Source: Methanobacteriota archaeon (GTDB lineage Archaea > Halobacteriota > Methanomicrobia > Methanomicrobiales > Methanospirillaceae). Taken from it: a stretch of DNA of 64,000 nucleotides. The DNA lies in the NCBI GenBank assembly GCA_029547605.1, contig JAKPPB010000020.1:1-64000 (forward strand). Direction: 5' to 3'. The notes under the pieces are model-generated. The model was not told the origin of the DNA, did not search any database, and saw only the letters and a program-made list of their open reading frames with translations. The translations under genes were made by a program, and so were the position numbers. Of this stretch, positions 29,749 through 39,942 are shown piece after piece (position 1 is the first letter of the stretch; each line of letters starts with the position of its first letter).

Positions 29749-30939
29749 ATGCGAATTCTCACCATAGGTCTCGGCGGAGCCGGATGCAGGATAGTAGACC
29801 GCCTCCTAGCCCACGACCGGAAGGCCCCAGTGCACTGTGTCTTTGGGATTGTCATCGACTGCGACGCGGAGCAGTTGAACTCCCTTCAGAATGTGCCGGT
29901 GGACCAGAGGATCTTCTTTCAGCCGCTGGACCCTTCCCATCCCGAAGACCTGGCAGCTCACCTGCCCTCCGAAGAAGCCCTCTCCCGACTCCAGGCCCTT
30001 GACGATGGAGATATCGATGCCCTCTTCGTATGTGCAGGTCTTGGTGGCGCCATGGCTTCAACTGCCCCTGCGCTCGTGACCTTCCTGAAAAACAGCATTG
30101 CAGAGCCCGTATTCGGCCTCTTCACCCTCCCCTGCAGGGGGGAGGGTGAGCCCCGCTCCTCTTCTGCGGCTGAACAGCTTGAGAATCTGTATGGCCTGCT
30201 TGAAGGTATCGTCCTTTATGACAACGAGTCATGGTACGGGAAAGTGCCCCCCGCGGCGGATGACACGGGTATCTCCCGCCAGGGTGACCTCGGCGCCCTG
30301 ATAGGCCTGCGCCAGAGCGAGCCCGTTCCCCTTACGGGGAAGGAGAGGTTCTACCGCGATTTCAATGACCTTATCGGCCGACGTTTCACCCTGCTGCTCA
30401 GGGCAGGGGAATTCTCCGAACGATCACCCGATGATCTGCCGGAAGTGGTCCTTGATGCCGGCGAGATATTAAACACTATCAGGGGAATGGGGTTCATCAC
30501 CATGGGGTATTCACGCGAGGAAGTAGCTCTGGAGCGTCCCATCGACCTGCTCTCACGGTTCCGTCCAGGCGCCCCCACAGTCCAGGATGGCCACCTGAAA
30601 GCATCCCGGGTCGTGGAGCTTGCAAAGAAGGCAATATTCGAGGAGATTTCCACACCCACAGAACTCGAGGATGCACAAAAAGCCCTCATCCTCATCGCAG
30701 GTCCCTCCCACGAGATGAGCATGAGGGGGTTTATGACAGTGAGGAAGTGGATTGACCGGACCATCAGGGGGCTCGAACTCCGGTCAGGGGATTACCCTGT
30801 GAGCGGCACCCGTTTCCTGGGCATATTCATCATCCTTGCAGGCATGGAGACGCTGCCAAGGGTGGAGGAGATAAGGCAGGTCAGGGACAGGGTGAGAGGG
30901 GGAGGTCACGATACGGCTGCGCAGGGCCCCGGCAACTGA
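29749..30939 (+). CDS. Divergent tubulin/FtsZ superfamily (CetZ-like) protein
   Basis: MRILTIGLGGAGCRIVDRLL nucleotide-binding N-terminus, VCAGLGGAMAST in the T4 position, FtsZ/CetZ-like overall layout. Confidence 0.62.
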   Translation: MRILTIGLGGAGCRIVDRLLAHDRKAPVHCVFGIVIDCDAEQLNSLQNVPVDQRIFFQPLDPSHPEDLAAHLPSEEALSRLQALDDGDIDALFVCAGLGGAMASTAPALVTFLKNSIAEPVFGLFTLPCRGEGEPRSSSAAEQLENLYGLLEGIVLYDNESWYGKVPPAADDTGISRQGDLGALIGLRQSEPVPLTGKERFYRDFNDLIGRRFTLLLRAGEFSERSPDDLPEVVLDAGEILNTIRGMGFITMGYSREEVALERPIDLLSRFRPGAPTVQDGHLKASRVVELAKKAIFEEISTPTELEDAQKALILIAGPSHEMSMRGFMTVRKWIDRTIRGLELRSGDYPVSGTRFLGIFIILAGMETLPRVEEIRQVRDRVRGGGHDTAAQGPGN

Positions 30940-31014
30940 ACCGCGAAGACTCTCTCGCAGACTTTCTCACGGACTCCTTCGCAACTCGTGGTCCCAGGCA
31001 GAAAACCTCCTCCG

Positions 31015-31962
31015 TCAGTCGTGGTTTATCTTTGAGAAGGGGATGTTCCCCGCACCAATCTCCGTCCTGATCGGGATTCCTTTCTCGACGGTGTTCGCGA
31101 CAAAGTTCATGCCGGAGAACGCAACGATGGAGAGCCGGTAAGGGTCCGCGACCAGGTTGAAGACCGAGTTTCCCATCGCGACAGGGAAGATAAAACCCGC
31201 TTTCTTCATCTGCGCGACCACTTCACGTGCCCTCCCCTCCGCAAGTGCCGGGATCTCCCTGACGTTTGCAAGGGCTGTGCCGGTCCCAGTCGAGACAAGC
31301 GAAGAGAGAGAGGTGAGCCCTGCAGAGATGAAGAGCTGGAGTGGATCGATGGTCGTCCCGCGGTACCCGATGAGGTCCACGAACCGGGTCGCCTCCCCGT
31401 GCTGGATCTCCAGGCGACCTCCGTATGCCATCCTCACAGGGATGCCGCGGCGCTGGAATACTCCGTCCATCGTGATGCTGCAGATGCTCATGATCCCGGC
31501 GCTCCCGGAGGGGATCCGCGGGTCCCGGTCAATGACCCGGTAGCGTGGGAAAAAACCGCACCTTGCCCCGATAACCTCGTCAAAGGCATTCGTTGCATCG
31601 AAAAGCCGCTCTTCGGGGACTATCGAGAGGTTATAGGCTACGTCCCCTGTGCCGGTTTCGGGATCGAAGGTGCTCCGGAAAGCCAGCCGCTCGAGTTTGG
31701 AGATGATGAAGCCGATCCTGTCCCCGACGAGGGCGCTCTCGGTCTCCTCCTTGCCATAGGGAGTGAGGATGCGGCCCATGTTGCCGACTTTCTCGGTAAA
31801 CCCCATCTCATCGAGGTACCGCAGGTAATACTGTACCGCGCGGTCACTCAGGACAAAACCCCGCTCGGCCATCAGTTCCGAGAGCCTCTTAGCGCCCATT
31901 GGCTCCCGGTGTTCCTTGAGTATGCGCAGGATCTCGATGTATTTCCGCTCTGTTCGTATCAT
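31015..31962 (-). CDS. nrpR: NrpR-family regulator (winged HTH plus one NrpR domain)
   Basis: RKYIEILRILKEHREPMGAKRLSELMAERGFVLSDRAVQYYLRYLDEMG followed by an NrpR/DUF128-type domain. Confidence 0.85.
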   Translation of the reverse strand: MIRTERKYIEILRILKEHREPMGAKRLSELMAERGFVLSDRAVQYYLRYLDEMGFTEKVGNMGRILTPYGKEETESALVGDRIGFIISKLERLAFRSTFDPETGTGDVAYNLSIVPEERLFDATNAFDEVIGARCGFFPRYRVIDRDPRIPSGSAGIMSICSITMDGVFQRRGIPVRMAYGGRLEIQHGEATRFVDLIGYRGTTIDPLQLFISAGLTSLSSLVSTGTGTALANVREIPALAEGRAREVVAQMKKAGFIFPVAMGNSVFNLVADPYRLSIVAFSGMNFVANTVEKGIPIRTEIGAGNIPFSKINHD

Positions 31963-32400
31963 TTATCTCGCCTGTATGACACCTGTGCTGTCCTGGTATC
32001 GCCCGCTGTACATGCTCCTGCCATCGGTGACCTGGTGGAATATTATCTGGACTACCCGGTCATTCTTTCTCAGGGTGAGGTGCTCTGCCCCCATGTTGAC
32101 CAGGCAGAGAGTCAGCTGGCCCCTGAAACCCGGGTCAACAAAGCCCGCGGTGAGCACAATGCCTCTCCTCCCGAACGATGACCTGCACCGGAGCGTTGCT
32201 GCAAGGTCCGAAGGCAGCTCTACTCTTTCAAGGGTGCTCACAAGGGTGCATATCCCCGGTGGCAGGACAAAATCGCCGCCCACCCTGAGATCGTATGATG
32301 CCGGCTGCTGGCATTCTTCGCTGTAGGGTTCTATGACCAGTTCGCCCCCGCTTTCGCATCCACGGAGGCGCCTGGCGATCTCTGATGATGACAGGATCAT
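31963..32400 (-). CDS. dcd: dCTP deaminase / dUTPase family protein
   Basis: QQPASYDLRVGG, ATLRCRSSFGRRGIVLTAGFVDPGFRGQLTLCLVN. Confidence 0.85.
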   Translation of the reverse strand: MILSSSEIARRLRGCESGGELVIEPYSEECQQPASYDLRVGGDFVLPPGICTLVSTLERVELPSDLAATLRCRSSFGRRGIVLTAGFVDPGFRGQLTLCLVNMGAEHLTLRKNDRVVQIIFHQVTDGRSMYSGRYQDSTGVIQAR

Positions 32401-32458
32401 TGTTACAGATCAATACTACAGAAAATGCTTAATAGGTTGTCCTGCCAACGCCTGTGAC

Positions 32459-32530
32459 GGATCCATGGGGTAGAGGATATCCTCTTGGGCTTCGGACCCA
32501 AGGACGCGGGTTCGATTCCCGCTGGGTCCG
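32459..32530 (+). tRNA. tRNA-Arg (TCG)
   Basis: Cloverleaf folded by hand: acceptor GGATCCA/TGGGTCC, anticodon stem TTGGG/CCCAA with loop CTTCGGA, T-arm GCGGG-TTCGATT-CCCGC. Confidence 0.88.
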
Positions 32531-32625
32531 CCTTTTTTGAATTGGTGAGTGCTTCATACTGCCGGGTGCTGTGTGCCTTACTAATCCCATGAGAGGGCAT
32601 AGAGCGGAATCCCCCTTCCCCGGCC

Positions 32626-34017
32626 TTACAGGCCTTTTCCCCTGCGGCGTAGATTCCCTGGTCTCCTCTTCTTCAGGATGATGAATGCAACAAGGGAGAG
32701 TGCTGCTGCCACCGCAACCAACACGCCCACTCCAAGCCAGTTGAAACTTTTTTGCATGGGGATGAGAAGAAGGGCAGTCTCGTTCTGGGAAGTAAACATC
32801 TTCTTCATCTCTGCCGGGTCGTATCCCTCTTTTTCCGTCGTGATCACGTACGAGGTGTTCAGCCTCATACGAAGGGAGAGCGTGCCATCTTCTCCTGTGA
32901 CTCCCTGCTCTTTCCCGTCGATCCGTATCACGACACCAGGGACTGCGACCTTGTCTCCCTCAATGGTAGATATGGTGGCATTCACCCCTGGATATGCAAG
33001 TTCGACGGCCACATCTTCTCCCTGGGAGCGGACCGGCAATACCTGGGAATGACTGACAAACGCAGGGTGCCTGACCTCAAGCAGGTATTCACCGAGCATG
33101 AGGTCCGCAAGCTGAACCCTCCCGTACTTGTTGGTGGTCCCGCGGGACTGGCCGTCGAGAATGACAAGCGCCCCCTCGACAGGGGTCTTTTCCTCACTGT
33201 ACACCGACACGAATACACTGTATGGTGACTTTTTGAGCGTGATGCCGACAAGGGCCTGGTCCTGGTCCACAATCAGCCGCTCGCGGTAGTCCTCATATCC
33301 CTCCAATTTTGCCTGGAACGAATAGACCTTTCCTCTGGGAAGGTATAGAGTAACCGCGCCCTTCTGGTCCGTGATCCCGCGGGCTTCGCCGTCTACGAAG
33401 ATCGCCACGCCGGGGACAGGGTTGCCGGAACTCTCATCCCTGACAAGCACTGAGAACCGGTCGTCCCTGAAGAGCATCGCCTGGACGGTCTTCTCTTCGA
33501 GCCCTGTCTCAACTATTGCAGAATACGCCCTGTAGTTGGGGGCCGCGACGTCGAGGGTGTACATTGAATCGCCAGTGACAGTAAAGGAGACTGTCCCGTT
33601 CTCTTCTGTCATGGCCGTCTGCCCGGTCGCTCTCTCAGTTATACTGACTGTGGCCCCGCCTACTGGCGCAAGGGTGTCGGCATCAAATACCTGGACGAGG
33701 AGTGGCACTTTCTTCCTGTGCATCTCGACGACGAGCGTAGTGGTGTTGACCCCGATGTCACCCGACCAGGGATCATAGCCGGTCTTCTCGACCATGACCT
33801 GTATGATCTCTGTTCCCGGGTGGGTAAACTCGATATTCCCGCTGCTGTCGGTTTTGCCTACCCTCGCACCATTCGCAAACAGCGATGCCCCCTGGAGAGG
33901 GGTGATGTTTTCCTCGTGCTCGTATACATTCACGAGCACCGTCACCCCCAGGACAGGGGAGGCACAGAGAAGTGTAAAGAGAAGGACGTATGCAAAACGG
34001 GTTCCAATCCTTTCCAT
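32626..34017 (-). CDS. Secreted, membrane-anchored protein with tandem carboxypeptidase-regulatory-like beta-sandwich repeats
   Basis: N-terminal signal peptide, about five V-x-G-A-x-V...G.T...G repeats, C-terminal TM LGVGVLVAVAAALSLVAFIILKKRRPG. Confidence 0.78.
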   Translation of the reverse strand: MERIGTRFAYVLLFTLLCASPVLGVTVLVNVYEHEENITPLQGASLFANGARVGKTDSSGNIEFTHPGTEIIQVMVEKTGYDPWSGDIGVNTTTLVVEMHRKKVPLLVQVFDADTLAPVGGATVSITERATGQTAMTEENGTVSFTVTGDSMYTLDVAAPNYRAYSAIVETGLEEKTVQAMLFRDDRFSVLVRDESSGNPVPGVAIFVDGEARGITDQKGAVTLYLPRGKVYSFQAKLEGYEDYRERLIVDQDQALVGITLKKSPYSVFVSVYSEEKTPVEGALVILDGQSRGTTNKYGRVQLADLMLGEYLLEVRHPAFVSHSQVLPVRSQGEDVAVELAYPGVNATISTIEGDKVAVPGVVIRIDGKEQGVTGEDGTLSLRMRLNTSYVITTEKEGYDPAEMKKMFTSQNETALLLIPMQKSFNWLGVGVLVAVAAALSLVAFIILKKRRPGNLRRRGKGL

Positions 34018-34302
34018 ATTCTGATATCGACGCTCTCTCTATATCTTTTCATTGGTAGAAAGGCCAGGAAAGGTTCCTGAAGGCAAAATAATTCCATGAT
34101 CTGCTTCGTGACGCATGGCGGCAGGGGGTATGGCTCGACTATGTTCATGATCACCGCACACGCCGCTCCATCGGGCGCGTCTGGCAGTGTATCTGGTCCA
34201 CACCACTCCCCTTCGCAGTCCTTTTGCCGATCACAAAGGATGGAGCGCAATACAGATTGATACGCCCAAAAAAAAGAGTAATCCAGGGGGTTGACCGGGA
34301 AA

Positions 34303-35829
34303 TCAGCTCCAGCGGGTATCGTGCGGCACCCGGTCAAGGAGCATCCCTTCGACGACTACCGGCATCAACTGCCTCCCTTCCTCGAGGGCTTTCTGCAGCC
34401 TCCAGTTCCGGTCGGCGTATATAGTGAAGATGGGCTGGCCTTTCTCCACGCGGCTCCCTTTCTTGGCATGGAGGAGAACGCCCGCCCCGCGGTCATGGGG
34501 CGCTCCGGCAGTCCTTGCCAGGCTGATAAGGGATCGGTTGTTCAGCTCGATGACATACCCCGATGTGGGAGCATTGACGACGAACTGGTATTTCCCGGGC
34601 ACGATGTCATCAGACCTTATCTTCGGGTCTCCTCCCTGGATCTCGATGATCTGCCGGAACTTCTTCAGTGCATCGCCTTTTTTGAGGATATCTTCAGCCA
34701 TCTGTGCCCCCATTCCCCTTGCAGCCTTTCCGGACATCTCGAGCGCCATGCCCGCGATGGCGACGCTCTTTTGCAAGAGAGATCCCGGGCTCTCTCCCCC
34801 TTCGAGGATGCGCAGCGCCTCCATGACTTCGAGGTTCGGACCGATGCTCCGCCCGACGGGAGAGTCCCCGTAGGTGAGCGCACACTCCACCTGCATGTTG
34901 AGGCGGTCTCCGAGCTCAATGAAGTCGCGGGCAAGTTTCTTTCCCTCCTGGATTGTGGCCACCTTGGCGTGGGCACCCACCGGGATGTCGATCACGACAA
35001 GGTCGGCACCTACCGCATACTTCTTGGCCATGACGCTCGCGAGCATCTGCCCCCTGGCATCGATACGGAACGGGTACTCCTGGATGATGATCTTGTCGTC
35101 TGCCGGAGCGATATTGGTAGCTCCGCCCCATACGATCACGCCGCCTACCCTCTCCGTCATCCTCTGGACCTCTGACGCCGAAAAATCGACCGGGGCGAGC
35201 ACCTCCATGAGATCTGCAGTCCCCCCCGCACCTGTGATGGCCCGCGAGCTGGTCTTTGGGATCTTGAGACCGCTCGCGGCGATGATGGGAACGACGAGGA
35301 GGGAGATCTTGTTCCCCGGCACCCCGCCAATCGAGTGCTTGTCAACGATTGGGTGGGCATGGAACGTGAGCCGTTCACCGGTGTCTACCATTGCCCTGGT
35401 AAGGTGCTCCACTTCGTCCATGTCCATCTCGTTTATGTAGCAGGCAGTGATGTACGCGGTCAGCTCGGCAGGAGAGAGGTTGTCGGAGACCACGTCCCTG
35501 ATCACCGCATAGGTCTCTTCCTTTGTGAGGTGCTGGCCGTCCATCTTCTTCTTGATGTAGTCGAGGGTGACCGGTCTCTCGGCTTTCCTGACCTCAACGG
35601 CCACCCCGTCTTCGAGCTGAAGGCGTTCATTGGTGACCTTGTAAATTCCGATCGTCCCCTTGGGGAGGAGTGTGCTCGTGGTGTCGATGAAGGCCGCAAC
35701 GGAAACCCCTGTTACCTCGTTGAGTATCTGGATGCGGTCTCCCGGGAGTACCCCGATATTCCTCGAATCGTCGATATGCAGGAGGACTTCCCGTGTGCCG
35801 ATATCAACGAGTTTTGCAGTCAGCTTCAT
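34303..35829 (-). CDS. deoA: AMP phosphorylase (archaeal thymidine phosphorylase homologue)
   Basis: [53 protein letters not shown]. Confidence 0.92.
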   Translation of the reverse strand: MKLTAKLVDIGTREVLLHIDDSRNIGVLPGDRIQILNEVTGVSVAAFIDTTSTLLPKGTIGIYKVTNERLQLEDGVAVEVRKAERPVTLDYIKKKMDGQHLTKEETYAVIRDVVSDNLSPAELTAYITACYINEMDMDEVEHLTRAMVDTGERLTFHAHPIVDKHSIGGVPGNKISLLVVPIIAASGLKIPKTSSRAITGAGGTADLMEVLAPVDFSASEVQRMTERVGGVIVWGGATNIAPADDKIIIQEYPFRIDARGQMLASVMAKKYAVGADLVVIDIPVGAHAKVATIQEGKKLARDFIELGDRLNMQVECALTYGDSPVGRSIGPNLEVMEALRILEGGESPGSLLQKSVAIAGMALEMSGKAARGMGAQMAEDILKKGDALKKFRQIIEIQGGDPKIRSDDIVPGKYQFVVNAPTSGYVIELNNRSLISLARTAGAPHDRGAGVLLHAKKGSRVEKGQPIFTIYADRNWRLQKALEEGRQLMPVVVEGMLLDRVPHDTRWS

Positions 35830-36064
35830 GTGGTCCTTCTCCGGGCAGGGAGCGGGAAAACCTGTCCTCTTCGCCGTCGGTGCTCCCAGACGTGGGCGAA
35901 AAGCGTGAAATCCGCTTCTGATACCTGCTTTCTAGGTTTTCGGCCGAGGGGTATTAGTGATTTCTCTTGGCGTGGGTCATTGGACGCATCACGGTCACCC
36001 GTGGTCCGGCAAATACCTTCCCCGGCAGAAGAGGCGTGCGAGAAAAAAGGTAGGTTTGGTGTTT

Positions 36065-38608
36065 TCAGTGCTTGCGCACGATGAGGAAGGCCACTGCACC
36101 AAGGCCGATCAGGGCAACCAGGGCACCGAATCCCGGAGTTGTCGGGGTCGGGGTCGGGGTCGGGGTGGTCGGCACAGGGGTTGGAACAGTGGTCACCGGG
36201 GTCGGCGGGGCGGTGGTCGGGATCGTGGTCGGCTTGACTGCGACAACGTTGAAGAGTGCAGTCGAGGTCACGTCCACGGTCACACCAGAGACCTGCACGA
36301 TGTACTCATCGGGCTTGAAGGTGGTGGTGTCGACAGGGAAGGACCAGGTGTTGAAGCCTTCGGTTCCCTTCTGGACCTTTACCGTTCCAGTTGCGCCACT
36401 GAACTCACCGCTCTGGGTCTTCTGGGTCGGGGAGAAGGACGAGGAGACAACTTCAACCAGTACCTCGTTGTCGACGGCAAGGTTGGTGGTGCCCTTGATC
36501 TCGAACTTCTCGCCTACCTGCTTCTCGGTGATCGGGGTGATCTTGATGGTGGGTGCCTCGATCAGGAACTGGAGCTTGGTGTAGGTATCGTCAACGGCTG
36601 CGTTGTCGAGTGCCACGACCAGTGCCTCTGCAGCGTCAGATCCCTGCAGGCTGCCGGGCCCCTCAAGGAGGAAGAGCACGGAGTTGGCTGTGGGGTAGGG
36701 TCCGACGACCTCGCGGTAGGGCCACGGAGCGACTGCTCTCGGCCTCACGTCAAGCTGGTCGTTGTACATCGGGTGCTGGACGACCACGAAGTACTGCCCG
36801 GGTGCCATGTTGGCGGTGAGTCCCTGGTTGATCTCCTTCTCGAAGCTTCCGTCCCTGTTGACGCTCTCGGTGTCAACCCGCACGTAGTTCTTGCCCATGA
36901 TCCAGACCTGCACACCCTGGGAGGGCTGGCCCTCGGCAACGCCGCGGATGAAGAACTTGTCACCCTGGGCAATGGTGGACTGCGATGCGACTGCGGTCAC
37001 GAACGGCTTCCTGATGATGACGGAGACGGTTGCATACTGGGTGTCGGCGAGGGTGTTCTTGTCAGATGGGGTTGCCACTGCGTAGATGGTGTAGGTACCC
37101 GCGTCGATGTTCAGGTTGGCGGTCTGCCACTTGTACTCCCATGTGTTGTCGTCGAGGACATCAGCGACGGTGAACGAGCTGATAACACCATTGACGACTC
37201 CGGTCCTCGGGTCAGTCAGCCTGCCGCCCTGCGAGGGGAGGTTCGGCCCGGTGATATAGAGGTATACGCTGTCAGTCTCGGAGTTGGTACCGGTCAGCTT
37301 GACTTCCTGGCCCAGGAAGTAGCTCTGGTCGCCTGCAGCGACTACGGTCACGGTTCCCTTCTCGACTTTCACGTCGACTTCATCGGACCTGAACTGGTCG
37401 GCCAAGAGGCGCTCGCGCCAGGTCGGGTCAGTGATGCCGGCTGCGCCGGGACCCCTCTCAACACGGAAGGTGTACTTCTTGTCCTTGGTTGCCTGGGAAG
37501 TGACCCATCCTACGGTGATGGTGCCGCTGTTGGAGGTCTTTGCCGCGGCGTAGTAGTTGGTGCTTGCCGGTGCTGGCGGAACGTCCTGCGCTACGGTGCG
37601 GCCTGCGCCACCCTCATAGGCATACTGCCCGATGAAGGCGTTGGACTCGACATCCTTCTGGCTTGCAACAAGCAGCGGGGGCTGGTCAAGTGCGGTTCCG
37701 GCCATCTGGCCAGTTCCCTTCGCCCACAGCACGTAGTAGGTGTTCGGCCTGCCAGTGATGGTTACAGAGAACGGGTTGCCGCGGACGACTACGTCCTTGC
37801 TGGCCTCGATCTTGACAGTATCAGACGCGATGATCACGGTCTGGGTGGACGAGATCGTCTTGCCGGTGTAGTCGGTGCCGTCGGGTGCCTTGTAGTTGTC
37901 CTTGATCTTGTTCAGGTCAAGTTCGGCATAGACGGTGTAGGTCCCGGACTTGTACATCCTTGCGCCGTTTGCATCAAGGACGTCGGTGTTCCATCCCTGG
38001 TTGGTTACCTGGGGTGCCCAGTACCAGAGGTCGCTGTTGGGTGCCTGGTTGGTAAGCGAACGGGAAACCGTCGTGGTCTGGAACAGTGCAGTGTAGGTCG
38101 CACCGTCGGCAGTCTTCACGCGGATGTTCACGAACCCCTGGCCCGTTGCGTCAGTCCTGGCAGCGGCCGAGTAGGTGTTGGTCTCAATCCTGAAGTTCAG
38201 GTAGTTGCCCGGCGGCACGGATTTGCCGGTCACGTCCTTTCCTGCAGTGTTGTCCCATACCTTGATGGTCAGTGCGGGGTCAACGACGTTCATTACGGCG
38301 GGTCCCCTCGCGCCGGTCCACTGGTACCAGGTACCTACCTTCCCTACGAAGATCTGCGGGGAAATGTAGTAGCTGGTGGGGGTTCCAACGGTGATGATGT
38401 TGGTGGGCTGGTCACCTGTCGAGGTCCCGGATGCCCAGTATGCGATCTGGGTTGCGGCTCCGAGTCCGGCAGATATGTCAAGACCCTCTTCACCGATGAA
38501 CACATCTCCGCCTGCAGGGATGTTCTTGATCGTGGCTGCGGATGCCGGAAGCATCAGCACTGCCAGCGCGACCAAGGCGATCAGTGCAAGGCTAAAGCGC
38601 TTAATCAT
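36065..38608 (-). CDS. Large S-layer-like surface protein with C-terminal PGF-CTERM sorting signal
   Basis: Signal peptide MIKRFSLALIALVALAVLMLPASA; Thr/Pro-rich linker TTVPTPVPTTPTPTPTPTT; TPGFGALVALIGLGAVAFLIVRKH tail. Confidence 0.9.
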   Translation of the reverse strand: MIKRFSLALIALVALAVLMLPASAATIKNIPAGGDVFIGEEGLDISAGLGAATQIAYWASGTSTGDQPTNIITVGTPTSYYISPQIFVGKVGTWYQWTGARGPAVMNVVDPALTIKVWDNTAGKDVTGKSVPPGNYLNFRIETNTYSAAARTDATGQGFVNIRVKTADGATYTALFQTTTVSRSLTNQAPNSDLWYWAPQVTNQGWNTDVLDANGARMYKSGTYTVYAELDLNKIKDNYKAPDGTDYTGKTISSTQTVIIASDTVKIEASKDVVVRGNPFSVTITGRPNTYYVLWAKGTGQMAGTALDQPPLLVASQKDVESNAFIGQYAYEGGAGRTVAQDVPPAPASTNYYAAAKTSNSGTITVGWVTSQATKDKKYTFRVERGPGAAGITDPTWRERLLADQFRSDEVDVKVEKGTVTVVAAGDQSYFLGQEVKLTGTNSETDSVYLYITGPNLPSQGGRLTDPRTGVVNGVISSFTVADVLDDNTWEYKWQTANLNIDAGTYTIYAVATPSDKNTLADTQYATVSVIIRKPFVTAVASQSTIAQGDKFFIRGVAEGQPSQGVQVWIMGKNYVRVDTESVNRDGSFEKEINQGLTANMAPGQYFVVVQHPMYNDQLDVRPRAVAPWPYREVVGPYPTANSVLFLLEGPGSLQGSDAAEALVVALDNAAVDDTYTKLQFLIEAPTIKITPITEKQVGEKFEIKGTTNLAVDNEVLVEVVSSSFSPTQKTQSGEFSGATGTVKVQKGTEGFNTWSFPVDTTTFKPDEYIVQVSGVTVDVTSTALFNVVAVKPTTIPTTAPPTPVTTVPTPVPTTPTPTPTPTTPGFGALVALIGLGAVAFLIVRKH
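36141..36166. repeat. Short hexanucleotide tandem repeat (gtcggg)n encoding the Thr-Pro linker
   Basis: gtcggggtcggggtcggggtcggggt read directly. Confidence 0.75.
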
Positions 38609-38751
38609 CTTTTGTCCTCCTTAACTCATGTCCAAATCCTGAACGTTCGAATCCATTGCACACGTCAGAACTGCCATCGACAGGTGTCGAACGGCAATTC
38701 CACCATGCTCCATACTCCGAATAACGGAATATGATTCAATATTTGTGGAAC

Positions 38752-38763
38752 ACTTAATATATC
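38752..38763 (-). promoter_or_regulatory. Probable TATA element for the S-layer gene
   Basis: Minus strand ggatatattaag; a strong ribosome-binding site (aaggaggac) precedes the ATG. Confidence 0.5.
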
Positions 38764-39072
38764 CTTTTTGGTCGATTCAGGGGGAATAAATCGGTGAGCA
38801 GGCGCTAAATCCGGCAAAGAGTATGAGAACGGCGGTTTTCTGGGTTCATTGCCACCCCACATAAGGATCTGCCATCGTCGCACTTGCAAGACCCCCTTCT
38901 TTCCCACGCGCACCGCTGCAGTGCCTGAGATGAGAGCCCCGCATACTGAAGCCAGGAAGGGTTTAGGAACACCTGATATTTTTGGAACCATGTGAGGGAT
39001 CTCTTCACGTGCATATTCCCTTCGGAGCTCCTGGCAGTAACTTAACTATCTTTTGGTATGTCATAATTGTAT

Positions 39073-39789
39073 ATGCGTGTCATCAAAGCTCCCACACTGG
39101 CATCGGCCCACGAACAGGTGGTGAGGATGATCCTCGAGAAGGGGTGGGTCCTCGAGACTGAGGATCGTGAAGGTACCATCGAGTTCGAGGAGGTGGCGAT
39201 GCGGGTGGAGCGCCCTGACAGCCCGCCCATGGTCAGTCCATGTTCACGGTTCCAGCAGCGGTTCATGGAGAAGTACGCACGCGACCTGATAGAGGGATCT
39301 GAATCCGTCTTCGAATACGATTATCATGACCGTCTTTTCAACTGGGGCGGGGGACTCCGGAACGGCCACGGGGAAGACATCCACGTGGACCAGGTCGCCT
39401 ACATCGTCCATAAGCTCAGGAGTGCCCCGTCAAGCAGGAGGGCCATCGCCATCACCTGGAACCCGGCGGTTGACGAGCACCTCGATGACTGCCCATGCCT
39501 CCAGCTTGTACAGTGCGTCTCGCGGGACAGGCTGCTGCACATGAAGGTAGTCTTCCGGAGCAACGACATGCTGACGGCTGCAGGTGCGAACATGTATGCC
39601 CTTGTCTCGCTGCAGAAGGAGATCGCCAGGTCGCTCGGGCTGGACTGCGGGTCTTATACTCACATATCCCTTGTTCCCCACATCTATTACCGGAGGGATG
39701 CAGATGACATCGAGCCATTCTGTGTCCGGGGAGAACGTTTCCGTCCGATCCCCCAGGTATGCAGGGCGTGTGGGAAGTGTCCCGATTGA
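39073..39789 (+). CDS. thyA: Thymidylate synthase, archaeal type
   Basis: DDCPCLQLVQCVSRDRLLHMKVVFRSNDMLTAAGANMYALVSLQKEIA. Confidence 0.9.
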   Translation: MRVIKAPTLASAHEQVVRMILEKGWVLETEDREGTIEFEEVAMRVERPDSPPMVSPCSRFQQRFMEKYARDLIEGSESVFEYDYHDRLFNWGGGLRNGHGEDIHVDQVAYIVHKLRSAPSSRRAIAITWNPAVDEHLDDCPCLQLVQCVSRDRLLHMKVVFRSNDMLTAAGANMYALVSLQKEIARSLGLDCGSYTHISLVPHIYYRRDADDIEPFCVRGERFRPIPQVCRACGKCPD

Positions 39790-39869
39790 CAGAGGGTCAC
39801 CCCGCATGCCGTTTTTTTGAGAATCAGTCAGGTTAATTATGGAAAAGGACAGATAATGTGAGGTGCGAT

Positions 39870-39942
39870 AGCCCGGTAGTGTAGCGGTCAATCATGCGGG
39901 ACTCTGGATCCCGCGACAGCAGTTCGAATCTGCTCCGGGCTA
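39870..39942 (+). tRNA. tRNA-Gln (CTG)
   Basis: Acceptor AGCCCGG/CCGGGCT, anticodon loop CTCTGGA, T-loop TTCGAAT. Confidence 0.9.

Noticed and set aside
35957-38734. 925-aa open frame antisense to the S-layer gene
   Set aside because: Codon-usage artefact opposite a long, biased gene; sequence is low-complexity G/D/H/V-rich with no signal or domain, while the minus-strand frame has signal peptide and PGF-CTERM.
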